Source of the DNA: Fundidesulfovibrio terrae
Lineage (GTDB): Bacteria; Desulfobacterota; Desulfovibrionia; Desulfovibrionales; Desulfovibrionaceae
Assembly: GCF_022808915.1 (NCBI RefSeq)
Contig: NZ_JAKZFS010000002.1
Location: 1 to 64,000, forward strand
Direction of reading: 5' to 3'
DNA: 64,000 nt
The position numbers were made by a program, and so were the translations under genes. Under the pieces are notes generated by a model. The model ran no database searches. It saw only the letters and a list, made by a program, of their open reading frames with translations, and was not told the origin of the DNA. Below, one piece after another: positions 44,569-53,967 of this stretch (position 1 is its first letter; each line of letters begins with the position of its first letter).

Positions 44569-45705
44569 ATGGCAAGAAATCTCGGGGCAATCTGCGGCGA
44601 CAAGAACAACAACATGAATCTGATCAGGTTCTGCGCGGCCTCGGCGGTACTGGTCAGCCACAGTTTCGCCCTCGCCACCGGTTCCGCTGCGGCCGAGCCG
44701 TTGCGCGGCCTGATCGGGATGACTCCCGGAAGCATGGCGGTGGATGTCTTTTTCGTCCTCAGCGGATTTCTGGTCACCAGGAGCCTTGTGGAACGGGGCA
44801 GCATCCTGGCCTTCATCAAGGCGAGAATCTTGCGGATTTATCCGGCGCTCCTCGTGTCCGTGGTGATCACCGTGGCCGTGGCCGGGTTGTTCTTCACGAC
44901 CCTGGGCGCGAAGGATTTCCTCCTGAACGACAAGACCATCGAGTACCTGAAGTACAATTCGACCATATTCTGGGGCTACGCCTCGTTTCTTCCCGGCGTG
45001 TTCGAAGGCAATCCCTTCGGGGCCGGAGTGAACGGATCGTTGTGGACTTTACCCAGGGAAGTGCATCTGTATTACAAGCTCGCCCTGGCCTGGATACTCT
45101 TTTCGATCAGCAAGTCCAGGCGGACGTTTGTTTCGATCTTCGTGGTGTGCGTGGCTGTGGGCGGGCTGCCGTACATGCTTCTCAAGGACGGCGGCCGGTT
45201 CGTGGAGGGGTCCGACTGGCGGTTGGGGTACCTGTTTTTCTCGGGCGGGGCCTACTACGTACTGCGGAAGTGGATCGCCCTCGACTGGAGGGCCTTCGCC
45301 GTGTGCGCGGCGTCCATCGTTCTGGCCTACCACCAGGGGTACTTTTTCCCTGTGTACAGCCTGGTCGTCCCGTACATGGTCCTTTGCCTGGCCTATGCGC
45401 CGTCGGGGTTTCTGAAGCACTACAACCGGGCGGGCGACTACTCCTACGGGATGTACATCTATGCGTTCCCGGTCCAGCAGTCCCTGGCGGCGGCGGTTCA
45501 GGGCATCGGCGCGTGGGCGCTCATGTTCGCTTCGTTCGCGGTCACGTTGCTGCTGGCGTTCGTCTCCTGGAATATGATCGAGCAGCGCTGCCTGCGCTTC
45601 AAGAACGTGCGGATGACGGACGCCCTGCCGGAAGGCCTGCGCACGAGGATCAGGGCGCTCGCCGAATCGGCGGGAGCGTTGCGCTACAGGATGAAAAATT
45701 ATTGA
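44569..45705 (+). CDS. Acyltransferase 3 family membrane protein
   Basis: About 378 residues with around ten membrane helices. The family signature NNNMNLIRFCAASAVLVSHSF (seen in part at the N terminus; active-site His in SHS) and DVFFVLSGFLV are clear. Such enzymes O-acylate polysaccharides or lipopolysaccharide at the inner membrane. An in-frame ATG at 44530 would be almost leaderless relative to the promoter; neither start has an ideal ribosome-binding site. Its last seven bases overlap the convergent kinase gene. Confidence 0.85.
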   Translation: MARNLGAICGDKNNNMNLIRFCAASAVLVSHSFALATGSAAAEPLRGLIGMTPGSMAVDVFFVLSGFLVTRSLVERGSILAFIKARILRIYPALLVSVVITVAVAGLFFTTLGAKDFLLNDKTIEYLKYNSTIFWGYASFLPGVFEGNPFGAGVNGSLWTLPREVHLYYKLALAWILFSISKSRRTFVSIFVVCVAVGGLPYMLLKDGGRFVEGSDWRLGYLFFSGGAYYVLRKWIALDWRAFAVCAASIVLAYHQGYFFPVYSLVVPYMVLCLAYAPSGFLKHYNRAGDYSYGMYIYAFPVQQSLAAAVQGIGAWALMFASFAVTLLLAFVSWNMIEQRCLRFKNVRMTDALPEGLRTRIRALAESAGALRYRMKNY

Positions 45706-47249
45706 ACGGAGTCGCCCGGCCGCGTCTCGGAAGAGCGCACGCGGCTCGCGGGCGGGAAGGCCACGAGAATTTCAAGGCCCGGGCTTTGCTCCCTAAATTC
45801 CAGTTTCGCTCCGTGCAGCCGGGCCACGGCGGCCACCAGCGACAGCCCCAGGCCCGAGCCCGGCGTGCCCCGGCTTTCGTCCAGGCGGTAGAAGCGCTTG
45901 AGCACGTTGGCCCGCTCGGCCTCGGGGATGCCGGGGCCGGTGTCGGCCACGGACAGCACGATGCATCCCCCGTTCCCCCCCTGGGCGCCGTTTCCGGCAA
46001 GGTTCGCCGTTTCCCCTCCCGCTCCCTTGTCAGTGGCTGCTTCCTGGCCGCGCCCGGGCAAGGCTCCGGGCTGGGCGGGTTTGCGCGAAGCGCATCCGTT
46101 TTCCTCGAGGCAGACTCCCACCCGGATGGCCCCCGCCTCGGGCGTGTACTTCACGGCGTTGTCCAGCAGGTTGACCACGGCCTGCGAGAGCAGGTGGCGG
46201 TTGCCCCAGACCATGAGGCCGTCCAGGGCGGAAACGGCCAGGGCGATGTTCTTGTCCTCGGCCAGGGGCTCGTAGAGCTCCACCGCGTCGCGCACCAGGA
46301 CGGACAGGTCCAGCTCCTCGAAGTTGTCGCGCGCGGCGGCGGATTCGGCCCGGGCGATGGTGAGCAGGGCGTTGAAGGTGGCGATGATGGATTCGGCCTG
46401 GTCGATGGCTTCCTCCATGGCCTGGCGCTGGGAAACGGTGTCCTGGGGCTCCAGCAGGGCCAGTTCCAGGCGCGAGCGAAGCCGGGTGAGCGGGCTTCGC
46501 AGGTCGTGGGCGATGTTGTCCGAGACCTGGCGCACCGTGGCCAGAAGTTCCACGATGCGGTCGAGCATGTCGTTTAAGTTGGCGGCGAGGCGGTCGAACT
46601 CGTCGCCCGAGCCTGACAGCGGGATGCGCTTGCCCATGGCTCCGCCCATGATCTCGCGGCTGGCGTCGTTGATCTCGTCCAGGCGGCGCAGGAGCTTCAC
46701 GCTCATGACGTTGCCCCAGATGAGCCCCATGACGACGGTGATGCATATGCCAGTGGCCATGGCGATGGCCATGATGGCCCGGGCGCGCATCACGTCGGAG
46801 AGCTCGCGCCCCACCAGCATGTGGATCTTGCCCATGAGCGTCACCACCCGCACCCTGGCCTGCAGCGGCTTGGGATCGTCGGCGGCGGTGACGGGGATGG
46901 TGTGCCACTCGGGGTAGCCCTTGGGTTCGATTCCGGGCGGCCACTGGCGCATGTTGCCAGCCAGATAGTGCATCTCGCGGTCCACCAGCAGGTAGATGTT
47001 GGAGCGCGACGCCTCGTTGCGCTGGCGGCTGGAGATCTGCATGGAGAGTGCGGCCAGGCCGCGTTCGTCGTACTGCTCCACCAGGCTCCACACCTCGGAC
47101 TCGATGATGTCGTCGGTCTGGCCCAGCATGAAGGTCACGGCCGCCCACCAGATGAAGCCGAAGACCACCGTGGCGGACACGGCGAACAGCGCCACATACC
47201 ACAGGGCCAGGCGGAAGCTGAAGGTCTTGAGTACCTTGGGACGGATCAC
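45699..47249 (-). CDS. HAMP-type sensor histidine kinase (CusS/QseC-like)
   Basis: A 516-residue kinase: helix 1 (about 13-36), periplasmic sensor (about 37-155), helix 2 (about 160-180), HAMP, HisKA with the His in DNIAHDLRSPLTRL, and HATPase with NLLDNAVKYTPE, DTGPGIP and GSGLGLSL. Between the N box and G1 there is an insertion of about 45 residues, low complexity and Gly/Ala-rich with three Cys. It pairs with the OmpR-type regulator upstream (27-base gap). Confidence 0.92.
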   Translation of the reverse strand: MIRPKVLKTFSFRLALWYVALFAVSATVVFGFIWWAAVTFMLGQTDDIIESEVWSLVEQYDERGLAALSMQISSRQRNEASRSNIYLLVDREMHYLAGNMRQWPPGIEPKGYPEWHTIPVTAADDPKPLQARVRVVTLMGKIHMLVGRELSDVMRARAIMAIAMATGICITVVMGLIWGNVMSVKLLRRLDEINDASREIMGGAMGKRIPLSGSGDEFDRLAANLNDMLDRIVELLATVRQVSDNIAHDLRSPLTRLRSRLELALLEPQDTVSQRQAMEEAIDQAESIIATFNALLTIARAESAAARDNFEELDLSVLVRDAVELYEPLAEDKNIALAVSALDGLMVWGNRHLLSQAVVNLLDNAVKYTPEAGAIRVGVCLEENGCASRKPAQPGALPGRGQEAATDKGAGGETANLAGNGAQGGNGGCIVLSVADTGPGIPEAERANVLKRFYRLDESRGTPGSGLGLSLVAAVARLHGAKLEFREQSPGLEILVAFPPASRVRSSETRPGDSVQ

Positions 47250-47276
47250 GCGGGGCCAGCCTCACGCGGGCGGATG

Positions 47277-47963
47277 TCAGGAGCCGTCGGACGGGTCACG
47301 GAGCATGTATCCCGCCCCGCGCACGGTGTGGAGCAGGGGCTTGTCGAAGTCCTTGTCGATCTTGCCCCGGAGCCTGGAGACGTGCACGTCGATAACGTTG
47401 GTCTGGGGGTCGAAGGCGTAGTCCCAGACGCGCTCCAGGAGCATGGTGCGGGTGACCACCTGCCCGGCGTGGCGCATGAAGTATTCCAGCAGGGAGAATT
47501 CCTTGGGCTTCAAGTCGATGGGCTTGCCGGAGCGCTTCACGGTGCGCGCGGTGAGGTCCAGTTCCAGGTCGGCCACGGCGAGCACGGTGAGGGGCTTCTC
47601 GGCCCGGCCGCGGCGTCCCAGAGCCTCCACCCGGGCCATGAGCTCGGCGAAGGCGAAGGGTTTGGTCAGGTAGTCGTCGCCGCCCGCCCGCAGCCCCTCC
47701 ACGCGCGCGTCCACGTCCGACAGGGCCGAGAGCACAAGCACGGGAGTGGTGTCCCCGGCGGCGCGCACGGCCTTGAGGATGGACAGCCCGTCCAGGCCCG
47801 GGAGCATGCGGTCCAGAATGATCACGTCGTAGCCGCCCGCCGTGGCCCGAAACAGGCCTTCGCGGCCGTCGGCCACGTGGTCCACGCCCACGCCGTGTTC
47901 CTTGAGGCCCTTCGTCAGGTAGGACGCGGCCTGGGGGTCGTCCTCGACCAGGAGGATTCGCAT
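47277..47963 (-). CDS. OmpR/PhoB-type response regulator
   Basis: A 228-residue regulator: receiver (Asp51 in VIILDRMLPGLDG) and a C-terminal winged helix (KEFSLLEYFMRHAGQVVTR ... DVHVSRLRGKI). It resembles CusR/CopR-type regulators, which sense metals, but this is only similarity. It is co-transcribed with the kinase downstream and follows the UGPase gene by three bases. Confidence 0.93.
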   Translation of the reverse strand: MRILLVEDDPQAASYLTKGLKEHGVGVDHVADGREGLFRATAGGYDVIILDRMLPGLDGLSILKAVRAAGDTTPVLVLSALSDVDARVEGLRAGGDDYLTKPFAFAELMARVEALGRRGRAEKPLTVLAVADLELDLTARTVKRSGKPIDLKPKEFSLLEYFMRHAGQVVTRTMLLERVWDYAFDPQTNVIDVHVSRLRGKIDKDFDKPLLHTVRGAGYMLRDPSDGS

Positions 47964-47966
47964 GGC

Positions 47967-49406
47967 CTAGAGCCTCACTTCTCCCGAGAGTTCGGTGCCT
48001 TCGCGCACCACCGCCTGCTTGCCCGTTTCGTTGATCACGTGGACCTTGCCCGTGGCCTTCACCCCGGCCTCGAAGAGCACGTCGCCCCTCACTGTCAGGC
48101 TCTCGCAGTGAATCAGCGACGGCGCCCCCTGGGGGAAGCGGGCCGTGAAATCATCGATCTTCTTGTAGAATTTGGAATCCAGGTGGACCACCGGCATGGA
48201 GCCTTCGCGGTTGGGCGAGGGCACCACGGTCTTCTCCGGGCTCACCTCGTAGCAGTCGGACATGACCACCAAAAGGTCCGCGGTGGTCTTGACCGGGGCG
48301 AAGCGGGTGCGCGGCACCTTCACCGCCAGGGCGCTCTCGAAGGCGGAGATGGCCGAGCCCATGGCGGTCTCGATCTGTATGACCGCCGGGGACTTGGGAT
48401 CGCGCGGGTCCAGGGTCTTGGGGTTCAGGATGAGGTCCAGGGGCATCATGCCGTTGGCCACGAAGACCTTTTCCATGGCCCGCAGGTCGATCCACAGGGA
48501 GTTGGTGTTGAAGAAGCGGTGCTTGGTGATGTCCTGGAAGGCGTCCAGGTCGCGCTCCAGGCACTGGGCGATCTCGCGCAGCACCATGCGCCCGTTGGTG
48601 CGAAGCCTGGCCAGGTGGCCGCCCTTGCGGTCCGAGGCGGTGCGTCCGGCCACTTCCATCAGGAACGGCGCGCCCTCCTTGACCATGTAGCCCAGCAGCC
48701 GCTCGTCCATCACCGCGCCCAGGTTGTCGGAGTTGGCGATGAAGGCGTAGTGGTAGCCCCGCTCCAGGAGCTTGCGCAGCACCTTGGAGGTCACGAGCGC
48801 CGTGTACAGGTCGCCGTGTCCCGGCGGGTTCCATTCCAGCTCCGGGTTGCCGGGCCAGACGGCGGGGGAGAGGTCCTTGTGCAGGATCTTGGGGTAGCGG
48901 TGCTGCAAAAAGGCCAGGGGCATGCCGCCGGGGCCGTTGTCGAAGCCCTCCACCTTGAGCATTGTGTCCAGGTGGGTCTTGAAGCTGTTCATGAACAGAA
49001 GCGGGATGGGCTTGCCGTGCTTCTCGCGCAGCGCGCGCATCTGGGCCAGGATCAGGTCCAGGAAGCTCATGTGGTCCTTGACCGTGATGAGGCTTTTGGC
49101 CTTTTCCAGGCCCATGGAGGTGCCCAGGCCGCCGTTCAGCTTGATGACCACGGCGTGGGGCATGGCCTGGCGGCCCACCTCGGCGTAGGAGGCCAGGGTG
49201 TCGTACTCCGGGACTTCGTGGTCGGTGAGCGGCAGGAGGTCGTCCTCGGGCAGCTTGCCCTGGGCGCCGTAGAGCAGTCTCGAGAAATAGCACTTGAAGA
49301 TATTGATGACGATGGGGGGGATGCCCTGCTCTTCCATCTTGAGTCCGAAGGGGCGGAACATCTCGATCATCTGGGGATCGGCGGTCTTCATGCAGTCCAT
49401 GATCAT
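47967..49406 (-). CDS. UTP-glucose-1-phosphate uridylyltransferase, eukaryotic (UGP2) type
   Basis: A 479-residue enzyme of the UDPGP family, unlike the roughly 290-residue GalU common in bacteria. The nucleotide-binding motif KLNGGLGTSMG and the catalytic-site segments NSFKTHLDT, WNPPGHGDLYTAL and FIANSDNLGA are characteristic. A left-handed beta-helix lies at the C terminus. It makes UDP-glucose for glycogen and polysaccharides. The two-component pair follows on the same strand with almost no gap. Confidence 0.92.
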   Translation of the reverse strand: MIMDCMKTADPQMIEMFRPFGLKMEEQGIPPIVINIFKCYFSRLLYGAQGKLPEDDLLPLTDHEVPEYDTLASYAEVGRQAMPHAVVIKLNGGLGTSMGLEKAKSLITVKDHMSFLDLILAQMRALREKHGKPIPLLFMNSFKTHLDTMLKVEGFDNGPGGMPLAFLQHRYPKILHKDLSPAVWPGNPELEWNPPGHGDLYTALVTSKVLRKLLERGYHYAFIANSDNLGAVMDERLLGYMVKEGAPFLMEVAGRTASDRKGGHLARLRTNGRMVLREIAQCLERDLDAFQDITKHRFFNTNSLWIDLRAMEKVFVANGMMPLDLILNPKTLDPRDPKSPAVIQIETAMGSAISAFESALAVKVPRTRFAPVKTTADLLVVMSDCYEVSPEKTVVPSPNREGSMPVVHLDSKFYKKIDDFTARFPQGAPSLIHCESLTVRGDVLFEAGVKATGKVHVINETGKQAVVREGTELSGEVRL

Positions 49407-49478
49407 GGGGGCGGTCCTCGCGATGCCGTAGTGAATCGTCCGAAACTTCCCCCCGTGTGCGTGAAATGCCCCCTCGCG

Positions 49479-50351
49479 TCAAGCTCCGGGGCGGGCCGAC
49501 GCGTACACCGAGGCCAGGATGAGCCCGCCCCCGGCCATCTGGCCGATCCCGACGCTCTCCCCCAGCACCAGGGCCGCCCCGGCCACGGCCACCACGGGCA
49601 CGGCGTTGATGAAAAGCGCCGCCGTGGCCGCGGGAACCCGCGACAGGGCGAAGTTGTAGGCCAAAAATGCCCCCACCGTTGCGAAGATGCCGAGCCCGGC
49701 CACGGCCGCAAGGGCCGCCAGGGGCACCGCGTCCCAACGGGGCACGTCCGAAAGGAAGAACGGCAGGAAGAACACGGCTCCCCAGAACATCTGCAGCATC
49801 GTCAGGTCCACGGGCGAGACGCTCTCGCACAGCCGGGACGTGGCCACCATGTATACCGAGGCCGAGGACACGGCCCCGAGCATCATGGCGTCGCCCGCGT
49901 TGACCGGGCCGCCTCCTCCGCCCACCAGGAGGACCACTCCCGCAAGCGAGGCGGCCACTCCGGCCACGCTGCGCGTTCCGGGAAAGACGCGCGAGGCCAG
50001 GCTGGACAGGGCCAGCACCATCATGGGGATGGCCGCCGCGATGAGCGAGGCGTTGGTGGCCGTGGTCAGGCGCAACCCCAGGATCTCCAGGGCGAAGTAG
50101 CAGCCGGGAAAGAGAATGCAGATGGCCAGCACCTTGGCGTGGCCGGTGAGCGAGAGCCGGGGCAGGCCCCGGCGCGCGGCCAGGGGCAGGAGCAGCACGA
50201 AGGCCAGGGCGAAGCGCAAAAAGAGCACCGCGAAGGGAGAGAGGCTTTGCAGGGCTATCTTGGAGGCGGTGAAGGAAAGTCCCCAGAACAGGACGCTGGC
50301 GCAAAGGGCCAGATAGGCTGGCAGGTAGGCAGCGGAGCGGCCGCGAAGCAT
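49479..50351 (-). CDS. EamA/DMT-superfamily transporter
   Basis: A 290-residue membrane protein with about ten helices in two EamA halves; LFWGLSFTASKIAL and FLAYNFALSRVPAATAAL are typical. Start at 50351 with AGGGGG upstream. The substrate is unknown. It is the last GC-rich gene before the AT-rich island, which begins about 130 bases from its start. Confidence 0.87.
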   Translation of the reverse strand: MLRGRSAAYLPAYLALCASVLFWGLSFTASKIALQSLSPFAVLFLRFALAFVLLLPLAARRGLPRLSLTGHAKVLAICILFPGCYFALEILGLRLTTATNASLIAAAIPMMVLALSSLASRVFPGTRSVAGVAASLAGVVLLVGGGGGPVNAGDAMMLGAVSSASVYMVATSRLCESVSPVDLTMLQMFWGAVFFLPFFLSDVPRWDAVPLAALAAVAGLGIFATVGAFLAYNFALSRVPAATAALFINAVPVVAVAGAALVLGESVGIGQMAGGGLILASVYASARPGA

Positions 50352-50484
50352 GGCGTGATCCCCCTGGATGAGTGGTGGTTGCGGCCGCCGGTCGGCGGCG
50401 CGGGGGCAGGGATAGCCCGGCGCAGGGGGGATTTCTTGGACGAAATTGCGCAAAGGGTGGGCAAGGGAGGGCTGGCGACTTGCT

Positions 50485-52565
50485 CACTTTCATGCAAACT
50501 TAGTAAGTTAAATTCTAAAAAGAATCGTCTTATTAGAAGAGTATTTGTTAATCACATGTTCCGTCGCGAAAAAAAGGAATCCAAACTTTTCTCATATACG
50601 GTGTTCCGAATACATCGCTATGCTCAGACAAGCATTCAATTCTTTCGGACAAAAAGTGAAATTTTTTGTCGAATCCATCGAGTCCGGCAGAACCAATGAA
50701 AGGAAGAAAACGCGCTATTTTTAGAGGCCAATCTTCACCACAAATTATACTTAAAATACGGCCGCATCTAGATGAAACACGAGACCAGTCGAAGTCCCTG
50801 CGCATCGCAGCGCTCAGTAGCAAGATTCTGTCAAATTCTATTCCTGGAAATCTAGTCAATGCTTTTGATACAATATAGGTGCCGAAACTATGGGCCACAA
50901 CAGCAATTTGTGGTTTGACCGCAAATCTAGAAATAGTGTTGTTGTAAAACTGATGAAATTGCCCGACCCACTTCCTTCTAGAAAAAGGGTCTATTATGCC
51001 GAGCCTCGCGTCGCCATAATCCCACGGCATATACAAAAACCTATGCCCGTCTGTGGCGAACGTTAACTCGAAGCCCAGATCGTTTTTCCATGTGCCGCGA
51101 GTGTTGATCCCGTGTACTGCGAAAACGAGGATGTCTGGCCGTTCAGATGCATATTTAGATGTGAAGCTGTCAACCGCTTTGGCTGCTAGAGCAATATTTT
51201 TTGTTTCTTGGTTTCCGATAACTAAATCTGTAGGCATGCGGTCCAAGAGTACGTCGCCGCATATCTCCATAATTGTATCGGAAAGTTTCGAGCCAAGAAT
51301 GTCAAAAAACATCGATAGTTCAGTTGTTGAAAGTAATGCGGTGAGAATTCGCACAACCTCTCGGAAGACAGGTTTCTTGAGAATTGTTGAAAAAAGAGGT
51401 TTCGCATCAATTTCGGTGTTAACGCCAGGATTATGTATTTGTTCTTTTAAGTATAAGGCGGCATGTGTTTCATGGGCCGTTAAGTGGAAGAACCTGAGGC
51501 GGTCATGCTCCTGTATAAGCATGCCGGAGTCGAGAAGAATATTGATAAGTAGCTCAACGTCACTTTTATTTGCTACAAATTCCTGGCATATTTTTGTTGC
51601 TTCTTCATGAGGGATAAGGCGATCTCCGTTCATTAACATTTTGTATGCAAGTGCACTGAGGGCGCTTTCGACTGTTTTTGGATCAATTCTCGCCGGGATG
51701 AGTGATTTTGTGTGGTCACGCCAAGTGGAGTATCTTAGCATCTCAGAAAACAAGTATTGCCTCGTGCCAACTCCATATTTGTGAGCGTTCCTGATTGTTA
51801 TTAAGAACAAAGGGTGCCTTGCTAAGTTCATGAGTTTTTTGTCCGATTCAATAGATGCAAGCAGCCGTTCATGGTCGGGTACTTCTTGTAAGAAACGAAC
51901 AATCTGTTCGTTTGTTAGGAGTGGGATTTCTGCTGATTGCCATCCACGAGTAGTGAGCAAGTGGGTATTGTACCCGTGACGAGAGGTGATAATAATTATG
52001 CTGTCAGTGTATTTTGAGTCGATACCAAGTATTTCGCGCATTGCTTTGTCAGAGAAGAGTGGTGTCAACTCGTCAAAGCCGTCAAATAAAAACAGCAAGG
52101 AATTTGGAGCTGTTTTTGTTGATAGGATGTCGAAATTCAAGTTTGATTCAAAGCGCGCAATAGATGCATCCAGCAGGTCAGACAGTGAGCTGCTATAATT
52201 TCTTAGTGAAACAAATATCGGGATGATTCCGTGCTTTTTGACTGCTTCATAAGCAAGCATGTCTAAACTTGTCGTCTTCCCCGTGCCGGGGCCACCAAGC
52301 AAAACAAGGCGTGTGCATGGTTGAAATATTTGATCCTGCGATAATCCAATTAAATTCTCGAAGGTTGGGTAGCCAGGTAGGTTTTGATAGGGGCGCGTAC
52401 CGGAGGAATAGTATTTGCCAACGGCCACAACATATTTATGCAAGTCAGGTGTTTCATCCATCAAGCAGGCCCCTATAAAAGACATTGAACGTCGAAATTA
52501 ATACAAAAGTTGTTGGTTGTGGCTTGGTCTTGCGTGTGAAATTAACTTTACTTTTTACACCCCGA
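50485..52565. mobile_element. AT-rich island carrying the NACHT-hydrolase gene
   Basis: Base composition changes abruptly at about 50485 and 52565. Rows at 51241 and 51781, counted by hand, are 45 and 38 percent GC, while flanking genes are far higher. Near the ends AGTAAGTTAAATTC (50502-50515) faces AGTAAAGTTAATTTC on the opposite strand (52552-52538), a possible imperfect inverted repeat. No transposase, integrase or tRNA is present, so the mechanism of arrival is not visible. Confidence 0.5.
50548..52457 (-). CDS. NACHT NTPase fused to an alpha/beta hydrolase
   Basis: Counted from the open-frame Met at 52485 the protein has 645 residues. The NACHT core shows P-loop GGPGTGKTT (64-72), Walker B LFLFDGFDEL (131-140), sensor TSR (167-169) and a winged-helix end FHLTAHETHAALYLKE (333-348). 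After a short helical region, residues about 450-640 form an alpha/beta hydrolase: oxyanion loop VHGINTRGTW (457-466), nucleophile elbow AHSFG (Ser533) and SEHSDVF (His622). This start (Met10) is preferred because AGGGG precedes it. Base composition is far more AT-rich than the neighbours. It is probably a single-gene defence NTPase, with the hydrolase as effector. Confidence 0.85.
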
Positions 52566-52572
52566 ATTCCCC

Positions 52573-53496
52573 TCACCTCCTCGACCCCAACATATACTGC
52601 CTGGGCGTGGCCCCGGTGTAGCGCCGGAACACCCGGTTCAGGTGGCTCTGGTCCGCGAACCCGGCCTCGGCCGACACCTGGGCAATGGGCGTTCCCCCCG
52701 CCAGCATCCGCTTGGCCAGCTCCACGCGCAGCTGGTTCTGGTAGGCGTGGGGCGTCACGGCGTATGCCTCGCGGAACACGCGCGGCAGATGGCAGGCCGA
52801 GACCCCGCAGGCCGCCGCCATCTCGCTCAGGCTGATCCTGTCCGTTGCCCTGGCCGCGATCATGCGCGCGGCAAGCGTCGCCGCGCGGCGTTCGGCCCTG
52901 GGCGGTCCGCCCGAAAGCCTGACCGTCTCCCGGCAGGTGAAGAGCTTCTCTAAGGCGTCTTCCAGCAGGGCCAGCTTCTCAGCCCCCGAAGCGCCCTGGT
53001 CCTGGGCGCGGCCGAAACGCAGGAAGGCCTGGGCCGCGTCTCCGTCGTCCAGCACGGCCGGGACCGCCGGGTCGAACGCCAGCGCCTCCCCGCAGCCGGG
53101 GAGTCCGGCATGGTCCCGGGCGTCGGGTCGGGCCGGGCCGCCGGGCGGATCGTCCGGCCCTGCCGGAGCCGTCAAGCGGCTTCGGGCGCGGGCCAATTGG
53201 CCCTCGAACCAGCCCCGCTCCAGGTAGAACTTGCGGTACTTGAGCGTCTGGCCGGGCTGCGGATTGCAGGCGTGGGGCTCGCCCGGCGGAAAAAAGACCG
53301 CCGCGCCCGGGCCCATGAGCCACTGCCCACCACGGCAGCCGAGCAGCGTGGCCCCTTCCTGCACCACGGACACGGAGTAGGTCTCGTGGGTGTGGGTGCC
53401 GAAGGGGCTTCCGGCGATGCGCGTATCGCGCGACTCCACGAACGGCAGGTCCGGGTCGCGCAGGAATGCGGTGTGGCTTCTGGGGGCGGCGTCCAT
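52573..53496 (-). CDS. AraC-family transcriptional regulator
   Basis: A 307-residue regulator: N-terminal cupin-like sensor domain (THTHETYSVSVVQEG ... GEPHACNP) and C-terminal AraC double helix-turn-helix (SLSEMAAACGVSACHLPRVFREAYAVTPHAYQNQLRVELAKRML and QVSAEAGFADQSHLNRVFRRYTGATPRQY, residues about 220-303). A Pro/Gly-rich linker of about 35 residues divides them. Such proteins often control a neighbouring transporter; here an EamA permease lies beyond the inserted island. Confidence 0.92.
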   Translation of the reverse strand: MDAAPRSHTAFLRDPDLPFVESRDTRIAGSPFGTHTHETYSVSVVQEGATLLGCRGGQWLMGPGAAVFFPPGEPHACNPQPGQTLKYRKFYLERGWFEGQLARARSRLTAPAGPDDPPGGPARPDARDHAGLPGCGEALAFDPAVPAVLDDGDAAQAFLRFGRAQDQGASGAEKLALLEDALEKLFTCRETVRLSGGPPRAERRAATLAARMIAARATDRISLSEMAAACGVSACHLPRVFREAYAVTPHAYQNQLRVELAKRMLAGGTPIAQVSAEAGFADQSHLNRVFRRYTGATPRQYMLGSRR

Positions 53497-53553
53497 GCGG
53501 GATGTCTCGATGCGGCCGCCGGGCCCTTCATCCCGGCCGGCGGCCGCGCGGTC

Positions 53554-53874
53554 CTAGTCGTTCTCGAGATTCTTGCGCACCCAGCTCATGGCCGCGGCCA
53601 CGGTGGGGAAACCGATGGTGCAGGTCAGGCCCATGAGGGCGTGGTAGACTTCCTCCAGGCTGGCCCCTGCGGCCATGATCCGGCGGGCGTGGGACAGCAC
53701 GGACCCTTCAGAGTGCGAAGCGGCGGCCGCGCCCAACTGCACGAAAAGAAGGGTCTTTTCATCCAGCGGACCGGTGTCGCGCACGGCTTTGCCCAGGGTT
53801 TCCACCGCCTCGATGTAGGCGGGGTGCTTGGCGCGCATGATCTCGTAGTGCTTGGGCTTGAGTTCGGTTTTCAT
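53554..53874 (-). CDS. Carboxymuconolactone decarboxylase family protein
   Basis: A 106-residue helical protein of the CMD/AhpD-like family (LDEKTLLFVQLGAAAASHSEGSVLSHARRIMAAGAS). The CxxC redox pair of AhpD is absent (Ser residues in its place), so it is not a peroxidase partner of the AhpD kind. The start with ATGAAAACCGAAC at 53874 follows GGGAGACCC. It lies 57 bases upstream of the AraC gene on the same strand. Confidence 0.82.
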   Translation of the reverse strand: MKTELKPKHYEIMRAKHPAYIEAVETLGKAVRDTGPLDEKTLLFVQLGAAAASHSEGSVLSHARRIMAAGASLEEVYHALMGLTCTIGFPTVAAAMSWVRKNLEND

Positions 53875-53967
53875 GGGGTCTCCCGTATGGATGGGGCTGG
53901 TTGGGGTTGGCGGAATGTTCCGTCGTCCCGAGCCACGTGTTGACGGCGGCAGCGGCTTGGAGCAAAC

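Noticed and set aside
46821-50699. Open frame of about 1290 codons opposite the kinase, regulator, UGPase and EamA genes
   Set aside because: Antisense to four well-supported genes with recognisable motifs; no motifs of its own.
50351-52572. Prophage or integrative element around the NACHT gene
   Set aside because: No integrase, transposase, phage structural gene or tRNA is present within or next to the island; only composition and a weak inverted repeat suggest transfer.
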